A stretch of 35,913 nt of DNA from Chloroflexota bacterium. GTDB lineage: Bacteria > Chloroflexota > Dehalococcoidia > SHYB01. The notes under the pieces are model-generated. The model was not told the DNA's origin and did no database searches. It was given only the letters and a program-made list of their open reading frames with translations. Every line of letters begins with the position of its first letter. The stretch's first letter is position 1. Below are positions 1-7,442 of this stretch, piece by piece. Location of the stretch: contig VGPF01000026.1 in assembly GCA_016875535.1 (NCBI GenBank), positions 1-35,913 on the forward strand, read 5' to 3'. A program made the translations under genes and the position numbers.

Positions 1-271
1 ATCACTCCTCTTGCGGCGGCCGCACACCGGGCGTTCCGAACGCCTGAAAAAGGAGTACTCGCCCGAGCCATCAAGACTATCCGGGCCTGACGCGCCTCGT
101 CGCCGAAGGCCCGTTACATGATGTGGAGGGTGCCTGCTCTCCTGCCTAGCGGAGACCCCTCTGCCGTCCACGCGACCGTTTTTCCCGCCCTCTCTGCCCT
201 TCCCATTGCCACGTCCAACGATCACCCGTTCGGCGTACCTGGCGCGTCACCCTGCGGCCTGGGGCCGTTCT
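1..271. other. left-edge region without a convincing gene
   Basis: No recognisable gene lies here. A perfect small hairpin (GGCGTT-CCG-AACGCC, 29-43) and a possible longer one (CGGGCCT with AGGCCCG, about 81-113) are present, but neither is followed by a T-run. Plus-strand frame 1 is open from the window edge to a TGA at 88-90 (29 codons) and frame 2 is open to 121. Either could be the tail of a gene cut by the edge, but the translations are not recognisable. I see no tRNA, SRP RNA or RNase P signature. Confidence 0.4.
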
Positions 272-757
272 CTAGCCCGCCACGCCGACCTGGAAGGCGT
301 CATTGAGGGCGGACTTGGCGCGGGACTGGTCGGCCTCGCGGACGAGGCAGGTGATGCGCACTTCGCTGGTGCCGATGGCGAGGATGTTGACCTTGGCTTC
401 TCCCAGGGCTTTGAACATCTGGCCGACGTAGGCGGGGTCGTTGAGGATGCCGGTGCCGACGACCTGCACCTTGTAGAGCCGTTCCAGGGAATCGGCCTTG
501 CGCGCGCCGACGGCGGCCTTGAGGGATTCGAGGATGCGGCGCGTGGCGGCGGCATCGGCCTGGCGGACGGTGAAGGAGATGTCCGTGACCTTGTTGACGC
601 CGGCGTTCTGGAGGATGAGCTCCACGGAGATGCCGGCCTTGGCGACGGCGCCGAAGACCTGAGCGGCGATGCCTGGCTTGTCCGGCACGCCCTCCAGCTT
701 CATCAAGGCCCAGCCTGATTCCACGGTTATCTCTCGAACGCGCTGTCGTATCTCCAC
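272..757 (-). CDS. stand-alone double-ACT protein, aspartokinase regulatory type
   Basis: This 161-aa protein consists of two ACT domains (about residues 17-85 and 93-157) and nothing else. The first has VPDKPGIAAQVF and TDISFTV, the second NILAIGTSEVRITCLV. Both are hallmarks of the C-terminal amino-acid-binding part of aspartokinase (LysC), and the length matches the small beta subunit of alpha2beta2 aspartokinases. It presumably binds lysine or threonine and transmits feedback inhibition, but no kinase domain is attached. The GTG start at 757 is preceded by GAGGAG, and an in-frame TAG lies 14 codons upstream without another start codon, so it is a true separate gene here. It is last in the hom, LysRS-like, lysS cluster, 59 bp after lysS. 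Family assignment is firm; its partner enzyme is not visible in this window. Confidence 0.85.
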   Translation of the reverse strand: MEIRQRVREITVESGWALMKLEGVPDKPGIAAQVFGAVAKAGISVELILQNAGVNKVTDISFTVRQADAAATRRILESLKAAVGARKADSLERLYKVQVVGTGILNDPAYVGQMFKALGEAKVNILAIGTSEVRITCLVREADQSRAKSALNDAFQVGVAG

Positions 758-778
758 GCTGGTCTCCTCATAGGTCTC

Positions 779-799
779 GGGACGGGCTGAGCCCGTCCC
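779..799. repeat. perfect 10-bp inverted repeat between lysS and ACT gene
   Basis: GGGACGGGCT and AGCCCGTCCC are separated by one base in the 59-bp gap between lysS and the ACT-domain gene. No T-run follows on either strand, so it is not a typical intrinsic terminator. Its GGCTGAGCC core followed by CCCCTAC resembles the end of the direct repeats near 32.7 and 32.85 kb, suggesting a REP-like family of palindromes. It could also protect the lysS 3' end or cause partial termination before the ACT gene. Confidence 0.6.
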
Positions 800-816
800 C
801 TACTTGTTCTGTGCGA

Positions 817-2304
817 TCATTGGTCGGCCTGCTGGCGCTGCTGGGGGAAGAGGATGATATCGCGGACGCTGGTTGCCCCGGTGAGCAGCATGACGAGGCG
901 ATCGAGGCCGAAGCCGAGGCCGCCGGTGGGCGGCAGGCCGTACTCCAGGGCCAGGAGGTAGTCGTCGTCCATGGGCTGGGCCTCTTCATCGCCTGCGGCG
1001 GCGCGGCGCTTCTGGGCCTCGAACTGCTCGCGCTGGTAGGCCGGGTCGGAGAGCTCCGAATAGGCGTTGGCGACCTCCATGCCGCCGATGAAGGGCTCGA
1101 AGCGCTCGGCGAGGCGCGGGTCGGTGCGATGGCGCTTGGTGAGGGGGCAGAGGCCCGCGGGGAAATCAGTGATGAACGTCGGCTCGATGAGGTGCTCTTC
1201 CACCTTCTGGTCGAAGATTTCTCCCAGGACGTGCTCCCAGTCCATCTTCTCCATGCCGTCCGTCTTGACGCCTGCGCGTGAGGCGGCGGTGATGGCATCG
1301 GCCAGGGTGGAGACGCCGGAGACGTCCACGCCGGTGTATTCCTTGATGGCGTCAAAATAGGTGAGCCGCCGCCAAGGCTTCGAGAGGTCAATGGCGACCT
1401 CCTTGCCGTGGACGGGACGCGCGGGCAGAACCATCGAGCCGTTGAGCTCCCGGGCGAGGTGCTTATAGAGCTCTTCCAGGAGCGTCATCATGTCGTGGTA
1501 ATCGGCGAAGGCCTGGTAGAGCTCCACCATGGTGAACTCCGGGTTGTGGGTGGAGTCTATGCCTTCGTTGCGGAAGCAGTTGCCGATCTCAAAGACCTTA
1601 TCGAAGCCGCCGACGATGAGGCGCTTGAGGTAGAGCTCCGGGGCGATGCGGAGGTAGAGGTCGCGCTTCAGCTCGTTGTGGTGGGTGACGAAGGGCCGCG
1701 CCGCCGCGCCGCCATAGATGGGCTGGAGGATGGGCGTCTGCACTTCCACAAAGCCCTGGTTGTGCAGGAAGGAGCGGATGAGGGCGGCGACCTTGGAGCG
1801 CTTGAGGAAGAGCGTTCGCGCATCGGGCTCTGCCAGGAGGTGGAGGTAGCGCTGGCGGCGCATGCGCTCCAGGTCCTGGAGGCCGTGATACTTCTCCGGG
1901 AGAGGCTCGATGGCCTTGCAGAGGAGGGAGACCTTGGCGGCCTCCACGGTGAGTTCGCCGGTCCTGGTGGTAAAGAGGTGGCCTTCGATGCCGACGATGT
2001 CGCCCCGATCAATGAAGTCGCGGAAGATAGCAAAGTCCTTGGTCTTGTCCACGCTCACGTAGAGCTGGATCTTGGCGTCCTGGTCTTCGATGTGGGCGAA
2101 GTTGGCCTTGCCCATGCGGCGCACGCCCGTGATGCGCCCTGCCAGGGTGACGGCGATGCGCTCCTGGCTTGCCGGGTCGCGCCGCTCCCAGAGGGCGCGG
2201 GCCTCCGTGATGGTGTGGCTGCGGCGGAAGGTGTGGGGGTACGGATCTATGCCGCGCCGGCGCAGCTCGGCGGCCTTTTCGATGCGTGCGGAACGTTCGT
2301 CCAC
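817..2304 (-). CDS. lysS: lysyl-tRNA synthetase (class II)
   Basis: This 495-aa enzyme charges tRNA-Lys with lysine in the cytoplasm. The N-terminal OB-fold anticodon-binding domain covers about residues 50-130, followed by the class II catalytic core. Motif 1 ends in VEVQTPIL (about 187-193), motif 2 is FRNEG (244-248) with NPEFTMVE, and motif 3 is GLGFGLDRLVML (about 462-473). The lysine-pocket residues equivalent to E. coli N424 and E428 are present in VANAYSELSDP (N413, E417). Length is normal for bacterial LysS. The GTG start at 2304 has AGGAAA upstream. It lies 117 bp after the LysRS-like paralogue and 59 bp before the ACT protein, probably in one transcription unit with homoserine dehydrogenase. 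Confidence 0.97.
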   Translation of the reverse strand: MDERSARIEKAAELRRRGIDPYPHTFRRSHTITEARALWERRDPASQERIAVTLAGRITGVRRMGKANFAHIEDQDAKIQLYVSVDKTKDFAIFRDFIDRGDIVGIEGHLFTTRTGELTVEAAKVSLLCKAIEPLPEKYHGLQDLERMRRQRYLHLLAEPDARTLFLKRSKVAALIRSFLHNQGFVEVQTPILQPIYGGAAARPFVTHHNELKRDLYLRIAPELYLKRLIVGGFDKVFEIGNCFRNEGIDSTHNPEFTMVELYQAFADYHDMMTLLEELYKHLARELNGSMVLPARPVHGKEVAIDLSKPWRRLTYFDAIKEYTGVDVSGVSTLADAITAASRAGVKTDGMEKMDWEHVLGEIFDQKVEEHLIEPTFITDFPAGLCPLTKRHRTDPRLAERFEPFIGGMEVANAYSELSDPAYQREQFEAQKRRAAAGDEEAQPMDDDYLLALEYGLPPTGGLGFGLDRLVMLLTGATSVRDIILFPQQRQQADQ

Positions 2305-2421
2305 GAGATTTCCTGACTATCTTTTCCCGGCCGCGGCGCTCACAGAGAGGCGGCAAGCGCGGCAGACAGATTGCGATCGCGTCGTTCTAGGGTACTACGA
2401 ACGTTCCGACGGGGGAACTGG

Positions 2422-3573
2422 CTACCGCGATTTGAAGAGGTTGGGGAGCATGCGCTCCTGGCCGCCGCCATCGCTGCCGACGATGCCGAAGAGGCTGCCC
2501 GCCAGGCGATCCATATAGAGGCCCATGCCGATGACGGGCTTGGCCTGAGGCCACTTCTGCAGCTCGTCCAGGAAGTCTTCGTCCGGCTCCGGCAGGAGGC
2601 CGTAGCCCAGGCGGCGCAGGGCGTCCAGGTGCTTGAAGCGCACCATCTGCGCCTTGGGGTCCATCAGCTCGCGCTGGCCCAGGGCGATGCGCGCGCCGTT
2701 GTGGTAGAGCTCCCACTTCTGGGCGTGGACGCCGTCTTCTGATTCCGCGAGGGGGCTGGACTCCAGGGGCGTATCGTAGACGAGGACGGGCCCGGCAAGC
2801 TTGGGCGCGATCTTGGCGCGGAAGGCGTGGTCAATATAGTCGTACCAGTAGCCCTGGGGGCCGGTGCGGAGCCTGGCCTCCATGCCGCCGGCCTTATAGG
2901 CCAGGGCGGCGGAGGCATCGCGGAGCGCGGCGTCGCCGGCGCGGCTCTCCAGCGCGGCGGCGTGGAGGGCGACGCGGTCGCCCTTGGCGGGCTTGGCCTT
3001 GGGCTGGAGGAGGGCTTCCAGGTCGAACTTCGGGTCTATGCTCTTGAGCAGGTCGGCGTAGCGGGCGCGCTGCCAGGGGCTTTTGAGGCTCTTGATGCCG
3101 GCCTTCGCCTCGGGCGATTTCGCCATGCGGCCCTTTTCGAGGGCGGCGGCGGAGCGCTCGATGACCTTGCCCAGGAGCTTCTCCAGCGACCAGGGGTCCT
3201 TGTCCGTTGCATAGAGCTCCAGCAAGGTGAACTCGGGACGGTCGAAGCTTTCGCGGGGGTTCGTCTCATCGAACTCATCGCGGAGGCAGAGGGCCAGCTC
3301 GAAGATCTTGCCTGCGCCCTTGGCCTGGAGGCTGACGAGGAGGCGCTTGAGGTAGAGCTCGGGGGCGGCGCGGAGCCAGAGACGTTCGCCCAGGGAACCG
3401 GAGAAGGTGCTGAAGCCGGAGCCCTTTTCGAAGCCGGAGAGCTTGCGGTGCAGCATGGGCGTCTGCACTTCGGCATAGCCCGCCCCGCTGAGGGCCTGGC
3501 GCGCGGCGCTGATGAGCGCCATCCGCCCCAGGACGAGGCTTGCATCGAGACCGGCAGTCTTACCAGCCGCCAT
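2422..3573 (-). CDS. LysRS-like class II synthetase paralogue lacking the anticodon domain
   Basis: This 383-aa protein is a class II aminoacyl-tRNA synthetase core without the N-terminal OB-fold, as in EpmA/GenX or other synthetase paralogues. Motif 1 is around residues 16-41 (YAEVQTPML), APELYLKRLLV at 70-80, motif 2 has R98 in LCLRDE and E114 in PEFTLLE, and motif 3 has R356 in GMGLYMDRL. The segment KWELYHNGARIALGQRELMDP (287-306) aligns with the LysRS lysine pocket. The glutamate is kept (E302), but the conserved asparagine is L298 and neighbouring residues are changed, and motif 3 has Tyr in place of a glycine. ATP activation looks possible, while the substrate may not be lysine. The start has AAGGAG directly after the homoserine dehydrogenase stop (11 bp gap), so the two are cotranscribed. 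Alternatives are an EF-P-type modifier, an amino-acid ligase or a regulatory paralogue. Confidence 0.8.
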   Translation of the reverse strand: MAAGKTAGLDASLVLGRMALISAARQALSGAGYAEVQTPMLHRKLSGFEKGSGFSTFSGSLGERLWLRAAPELYLKRLLVSLQAKGAGKIFELALCLRDEFDETNPRESFDRPEFTLLELYATDKDPWSLEKLLGKVIERSAAALEKGRMAKSPEAKAGIKSLKSPWQRARYADLLKSIDPKFDLEALLQPKAKPAKGDRVALHAAALESRAGDAALRDASAALAYKAGGMEARLRTGPQGYWYDYIDHAFRAKIAPKLAGPVLVYDTPLESSPLAESEDGVHAQKWELYHNGARIALGQRELMDPKAQMVRFKHLDALRRLGYGLLPEPDEDFLDELQKWPQAKPVIGMGLYMDRLAGSLFGIVGSDGGGQERMLPNLFKSR

Positions 3574-3584
3574 AATCGGCTCCT

Positions 3585-5153
3585 TTAGGCCTTGCCCTTG
3601 GGCGTCTCTTCGAAGCAGGCGCCGCTCATGATGGGCAGGTAGAGGATATCGGGCGAGAGGGCGCCCGGAGGCGTTTCACGGATGACGGCCTGCAGGGCGC
3701 GCTCCACCGCATTGAGCGAAGCGGGCTCCGTGGTGAAGTAGAGGTAGGCGGGAGCGCGCTCGAAGCCCTGGCCGGCCCTGATGGTGATGCCGCTCCCCCC
3801 AAGGTGCGCCGCGATGGTGGTGGCGATGGCGGAGCCGGATGTGCGGTTCACAAAGCGCAGGAGGTAGGGGGTCTTGAGGCTCTCCGCCCTGGTGAGGGAG
3901 GGCCCGTGGCCGTAGGGCTGAGTGCGGCTGAAGGCGCTGGTGGTGTAGGAGTAGAGCGGCGCCTGCTCCTGCGCGGAATCGCGCTTGCCGGCCACGGCGA
4001 TCTGCCGGGCGCAGAAGAGTATATCGGCGATGACGGAGGAGGCGGTCTCGGGGCCGCCCGCGCCGGGGCCGTTGAGAAAGATATCGTAGGCCTTGGCGCC
4101 CATGCCGTTGGCGGAGACGGGCGATTCCGTCCTGAGGAGGGCGGCGTTGCCGGAGCCTTCCACGCGCGCCAGCGGGTGGGACTTGGGGACGGCGGCGGGC
4201 TGGACCCAGGCCACCACGTGGCCGCCGGTCATCTGCGCGCCGGCCAGGAGCTTGGGGGCGTAGCCCAGCTGCTCCAGGAAGTGGAGGTCGGGCGCGTCAA
4301 AGATAGCGCGGCTGCCCAGGGTGCTGCCGGGGGCGCTGCCCTGGCGGGCGATGCCCCGGACGTAGACGTCCTTGGGCTTCACGCGCACGCCGAAGGCAAG
4401 CCCGGCCAGGATGATGATCTTGCTCTGCGCATCTTCGCCGTAGACGTCCGCGGCGGGGTCGGCCTCGGCAAGGCCGGCCTTCTGGGCCTCCACGACGGCG
4501 TTGGGGTAGGCTTGGTCTGCGCCTCCGCCGTTTAAGGCGGCATCGCGCATCTTGGAGAGGATGAAGTTGGTGGTGCCGTTGATGATGGCCAGCATGCCGG
4601 TGATGCGCCCGCCGATGGCCGCTCCCATCACCTGCACCACAGGCATGCCGCCGCCGACGGCCGCCTCGCAGGCCAGGACGGCGCCGCGGGACTGGGCCAG
4701 CTTGACCAGCTCATAGCCGCTGCGACTGAGGACCTTTTTGTTGGCGGTGACGACGCTCTTGCCGAGCCAGAGGGACTCTTCGATCATCGCCTCCGCCACG
4801 GGAGAGCCGGTGACCTCGACGACGATGTCCACCTTTGGGTCGCGGACGATGGCGCGCCAGCCGGGGCCGTGGCCATCGTCATCGGCGTAAAAGCGAGGCT
4901 TGTTGCGCTCGTCCCTGCTGACGACCTTTGCGATGGCCTCTTCCGAAGCGGCGTTGGGGTTCTTCCGCGTCCGCCGCGATGCGCTCCAGAGGCGCACCTT
5001 GGCGACCGACGGCTCGCCGAAGCGCGCGCCGGGGATAGGCACCTCCAGCGGGCCCTTGGCGAAGAAGTCCAGGACGGCAGAGCCGACGACGCCGACGCCG
5101 ATGAGGCCGACGTTGATTTCCAGCGGCTTCGCCGATGTGCCTTTCGTCGTCAC
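3585..5153 (-). CDS. hom: homoserine dehydrogenase
   Basis: This 522-aa enzyme reduces aspartate semialdehyde to homoserine with NAD(P)H, the branch point to threonine and methionine. The N-terminal Rossmann fold has GVGVVG (about 19-24) and a nucleotide-binding VEVTG and TANKKVLS. The catalytic domain has GGGMPV, INGTTNFIL and AGLAEADPAADVYGEDAQSK, which includes the substrate-binding acidic residues and the catalytic lysine. The C-terminal ~90 residues (from YLLRFVNRTSG) look like an ACT domain, expected for feedback inhibition. It is somewhat longer than the usual ~430 aa, with an insertion in the N-terminal third. The GTG start at 5153 follows a TGGAG-like site, and a promoter is visible at 5210-5238. 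It heads the minus-strand cluster with the LysRS-like gene, lysS and the ACT protein. Confidence 0.95.
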   Translation of the reverse strand: MTTKGTSAKPLEINVGLIGVGVVGSAVLDFFAKGPLEVPIPGARFGEPSVAKVRLWSASRRTRKNPNAASEEAIAKVVSRDERNKPRFYADDDGHGPGWRAIVRDPKVDIVVEVTGSPVAEAMIEESLWLGKSVVTANKKVLSRSGYELVKLAQSRGAVLACEAAVGGGMPVVQVMGAAIGGRITGMLAIINGTTNFILSKMRDAALNGGGADQAYPNAVVEAQKAGLAEADPAADVYGEDAQSKIIILAGLAFGVRVKPKDVYVRGIARQGSAPGSTLGSRAIFDAPDLHFLEQLGYAPKLLAGAQMTGGHVVAWVQPAAVPKSHPLARVEGSGNAALLRTESPVSANGMGAKAYDIFLNGPGAGGPETASSVIADILFCARQIAVAGKRDSAQEQAPLYSYTTSAFSRTQPYGHGPSLTRAESLKTPYLLRFVNRTSGSAIATTIAAHLGGSGITIRAGQGFERAPAYLYFTTEPASLNAVERALQAVIRETPPGALSPDILYLPIMSGACFEETPKGKA

Positions 5154-5209
5154 AGCAGTGCGGCTCCAGAGGGAAATGCGGTCGCGAGACAGTGGTGCAT
5201 AGGTTCTGT

Positions 5210-5238
5210 ATTCTACGCGGCATAGGAGGGGCCTTCAA
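5210..5238 (-). promoter_or_regulatory. sigma70-type promoter of the hom cluster
   Basis: Read on the minus strand this is TTGAAG (5238-5233), a 17-bp spacer, then TAGAAT (5215-5210). The expected transcription start is near 5203, leaving a leader of about 50 nt before the hom GTG codon at 5153. Box sequences and spacing are close to the housekeeping consensus. Confidence 0.6.
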
Positions 5239-5403
5239 GGAAATTCTGTGTGAATGCAGGTAGCCTTGGAACAGGACATAAGGCCCACCCGAATCTGTTG
5301 GACGGACATAATCTTAGACTTGGACTAAAGGGGCTTTCGCTCATTCGTGCTACCCTAGTTGTGGCTGGCCTACAGAAGCGCGGCGGCCGCTAGCGAGGCA
5401 GAA

Positions 5404-6204
5404 GTGTCGAAGGCGAAGGCGCGAGAGATAGAACGTCGGCTGGATGTTGCCATAACCATTGGGCTGGAAGCGGCCCGCGGCACCCTGCGGCCCTTCTATA
5501 AGGGCAAGCCGAAGATCGTCACGAAGGCGGACGGCACGCCCGTCACGGAGGCAGATCGCCGGGCGGAGCAATACCTTCGCCGGGCCATCCGCAAGGCCTT
5601 CCCAAAGGATGGGGTCTTGGGCGAAGAGTATGGCGAGACGAAGGGAAGCTCCGGCTTTCGCTGGATCGTTGACCCGATAGACGGCACGCAGTCGTTCGTG
5701 CGGGGGGTGCCGCTCTATGGGACGCTGGTGGGCGTTGAGCTGGATGGGGATGCCTGCATCGGCGTCATCGTGGCGCCGGCGCTGGATGAGTACGTCTATG
5801 CCGCCAAGGGCCGGGGCGCATGGTGGGTGGCCCGTGGAGGCCGCCCCAAGCGGGCCCGTGTCTCCACCACGGCGCGGCTTGCGGATGCGCTGCTGTGCAT
5901 CACCTCCGTCGGCGGCTTTGCGGATGCCGGTCGTGAAGGGGCGCTGGCGGGCGTTCAGCGGGCGGTCAAGCGCATCCGAGGCTTCGGCGATTGCTACGGC
6001 TATCTGCTCGTGGCGACGGGCCGGAGCGATGCGATGGCGGACCCCGAGATGTCGCTCTGGGATAACGCGGCGCTCAAGCAGGTGATCGAAGAGGCGGGCG
6101 GGCGCTTCACCGACTGGACGGGCAAGGCGACGATCTACGGCAAGGACGCTGCAGCCACCAACGGCAGGCTGCACGCGGCGCTGCTCAAGGCGCTGAACGG
6201 CTAG
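5404..6204 (+). CDS. inositol-monophosphatase-family phosphatase, probably histidinol-phosphatase type
   Basis: This metal-dependent phosphatase of the IMPase superfamily has GEEYG, WIVDPIDGTQSF and SLWDNAA, which carry the Mg2+ ligands and substrate-binding residues. The stretch after the DPIDGT motif (SFVRGVPLYGTLVGVEL) resembles IMPase-type histidinol-phosphatases (HisN), which give histidinol in histidine synthesis. The same fold also dephosphorylates inositol-1-phosphate, and an inositol-1-phosphate synthase is encoded at 32.9 kb, so that role is possible. The frame opens with a TTG at 5359. I prefer the GTG at 5404, which has GAGG five bases before it and gives 266 aa, the normal family length. 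It is transcribed away from the hom cluster and precedes rlmD by 32 bp. Confidence 0.85.
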   Translation: MSKAKAREIERRLDVAITIGLEAARGTLRPFYKGKPKIVTKADGTPVTEADRRAEQYLRRAIRKAFPKDGVLGEEYGETKGSSGFRWIVDPIDGTQSFVRGVPLYGTLVGVELDGDACIGVIVAPALDEYVYAAKGRGAWWVARGGRPKRARVSTTARLADALLCITSVGGFADAGREGALAGVQRAVKRIRGFGDCYGYLLVATGRSDAMADPEMSLWDNAALKQVIEEAGGRFTDWTGKATIYGKDAAATNGRLHAALLKALNG

Positions 6205-6218
6205 CCGCCGCGCTCCTC

Positions 6219-6227
6219 TGCTATAGT
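6219..6227 (+). promoter_or_regulatory. extended -10 box directly before rlmD
   Basis: TGCTATAGT is an extended -10 element ending 9 bp before the ATG at 6237. Initiation would fall within a few bases of the start codon. The only Shine-Dalgarno candidates are absent (the leader reads TTTTCCTCCT), so a near-leaderless mRNA is expected. Confidence 0.45.
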
Positions 6228-6236
6228 TTTCCTCCT

Positions 6237-7442
6237 ATGGCCAAGAATAGGCGCAAGCCGCTCGACCCTGTTGACGTGCAGCTCACCATCGAAGAGATGG
6301 CCTTTATGGGCGAAGGCCTGGCGCGCCACGGCGACGACCTGGTCTACGTGGCGAACACGATCCAGGGCGAAGAGGTCATCGCGACGCTGCGGTGGAAGAG
6401 CCGTCGCTACCTGGAGGCGGAGGTGAAGGAGATCCTGAAGCCTTCGCCGCACCGGGTGACGCCGCCCTGCCGCTATTACGGCGAATGCACCGGGTGCCAG
6501 TGGCAGCACATCGCCTACCCCCACCAGCTTGAGCTGAAGGCGAAGCTCGTGGCCGATCAGCTGCGTCGGGTGGGAGGCTTCACGGAGGCGATCGTGCGGC
6601 CGACGATCGGCTGTGAGGAGCCGTGGGCCTACCGCAACCACGCGCGCTTCACCGTGCGCCGGGAGAGCGGCCAGCTGGGCTTTGTCCACCGGAGCCGCCA
6701 CCGCTTTGTGCGGATAGACCACTGCCTGATCATGGAGGCCGGGGTGAACCGGCTCCTGGGCCAGCTCCAGGAGCGCTGCGGCGAGACGACCCAGCTCTCC
6801 ATCCGCTACGGGGTGAAGACGGACTCCTTCCTCATCCAGCCGACGCTGAAATCGGACAAGGTCACGGTGCCGACGGGCCAAAAGCACTATGAAGAGGAGA
6901 TGCTGGGCAGGCGCTTCCGGGTCGCTTCGCCATCGTTTTTCCAGGTGAATGTGCGCCAGGCGGAGCGGCTCATCGGCGTGGTGCGGGAGGCGCTGTCGCT
7001 CACCGGACGGGAGACGCTGGTGGATGCCTATGCGGGAGTGGGCACCTTCGCGGCGCTGCTCGCGCCTTCGGCGCGGCAGGTCATCGCCATCGAAGAGTCG
7101 TCATCGGCGGTGGCGGATGCGCGGCTCAACATCGAAGGGCTGGCGAATGTGACGCTGGCGGAGGGGAAGACGGAGGAGGTGATGGCGCAGATGGCGGAGC
7201 GGCCCGATGCGGTGATCCTGGACCCGCCGCGCACGGGCTGTCATAAGACGACGCTCGATTCCCTGGTGCGCCTGCAGCCGCCGCGTGTGGCCTACGTCTC
7301 CTGCGACCCGGAAAGCCTGGCGCGCGACCTGAAGGTGCTGTGCGCGAGCGGCTATGAGCTCATCGAAGTGCAGCCGGTGGACATGTTCCCGCACACGTAC
7401 CACATCGAAGCGGTGGCGAACCTGCGGTGGCGGGGCGGCTAG
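6237..7442 (+). CDS. rlmD: 23S rRNA (uracil-C5)-methyltransferase, RlmD/TrmA family
   Basis: This 401-aa SAM-dependent RNA methyltransferase makes 5-methyluridine in rRNA or tRNA. An N-terminal TRAM-like RNA-binding domain (about 12-68) is followed by iron-sulfur cysteines C78, C84, C87 and C163, the [4Fe-4S] pattern of RlmD-type enzymes. The SAM motif is VDAYAGVGTFAALL (about 262-275), then DPPRTGC and the catalytic cysteine C356 in YVSCDPESLARDL. RlmD targets 23S rRNA in E. coli, but TrmA/RlmCD-type specificity cannot be told from sequence alone. Its TAG overlaps the stop of the convergent minus-strand gene by 4 bp. No ribosome-binding site is visible, and a -10 box ends 9 bp before ATG. 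Confidence 0.9.
   Translation: MAKNRRKPLDPVDVQLTIEEMAFMGEGLARHGDDLVYVANTIQGEEVIATLRWKSRRYLEAEVKEILKPSPHRVTPPCRYYGECTGCQWQHIAYPHQLELKAKLVADQLRRVGGFTEAIVRPTIGCEEPWAYRNHARFTVRRESGQLGFVHRSRHRFVRIDHCLIMEAGVNRLLGQLQERCGETTQLSIRYGVKTDSFLIQPTLKSDKVTVPTGQKHYEEEMLGRRFRVASPSFFQVNVRQAERLIGVVREALSLTGRETLVDAYAGVGTFAALLAPSARQVIAIEESSSAVADARLNIEGLANVTLAEGKTEEVMAQMAERPDAVILDPPRTGCHKTTLDSLVRLQPPRVAYVSCDPESLARDLKVLCASGYELIEVQPVDMFPHTYHIEAVANLRWRGG

Noticed and set aside
1-90. Partial plus-strand gene at the left edge
   Set aside because: 29 open codons with no recognisable product. Too little to support.
1408-2316. Antisense ORF of 302 aa over lysS and similar shadows (for example 9239-10570, 17761-19068)
   Set aside because: Same cause. 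The opposite strand encodes recognised enzymes with complete motifs.
2422-3573. Calling the LysRS-like protein EpmA
   Set aside because: It is longer than EpmA, its pocket has Leu for the lysine-contacting Asn, and no efp or epmB gene is in the window, so a named call would be a guess.
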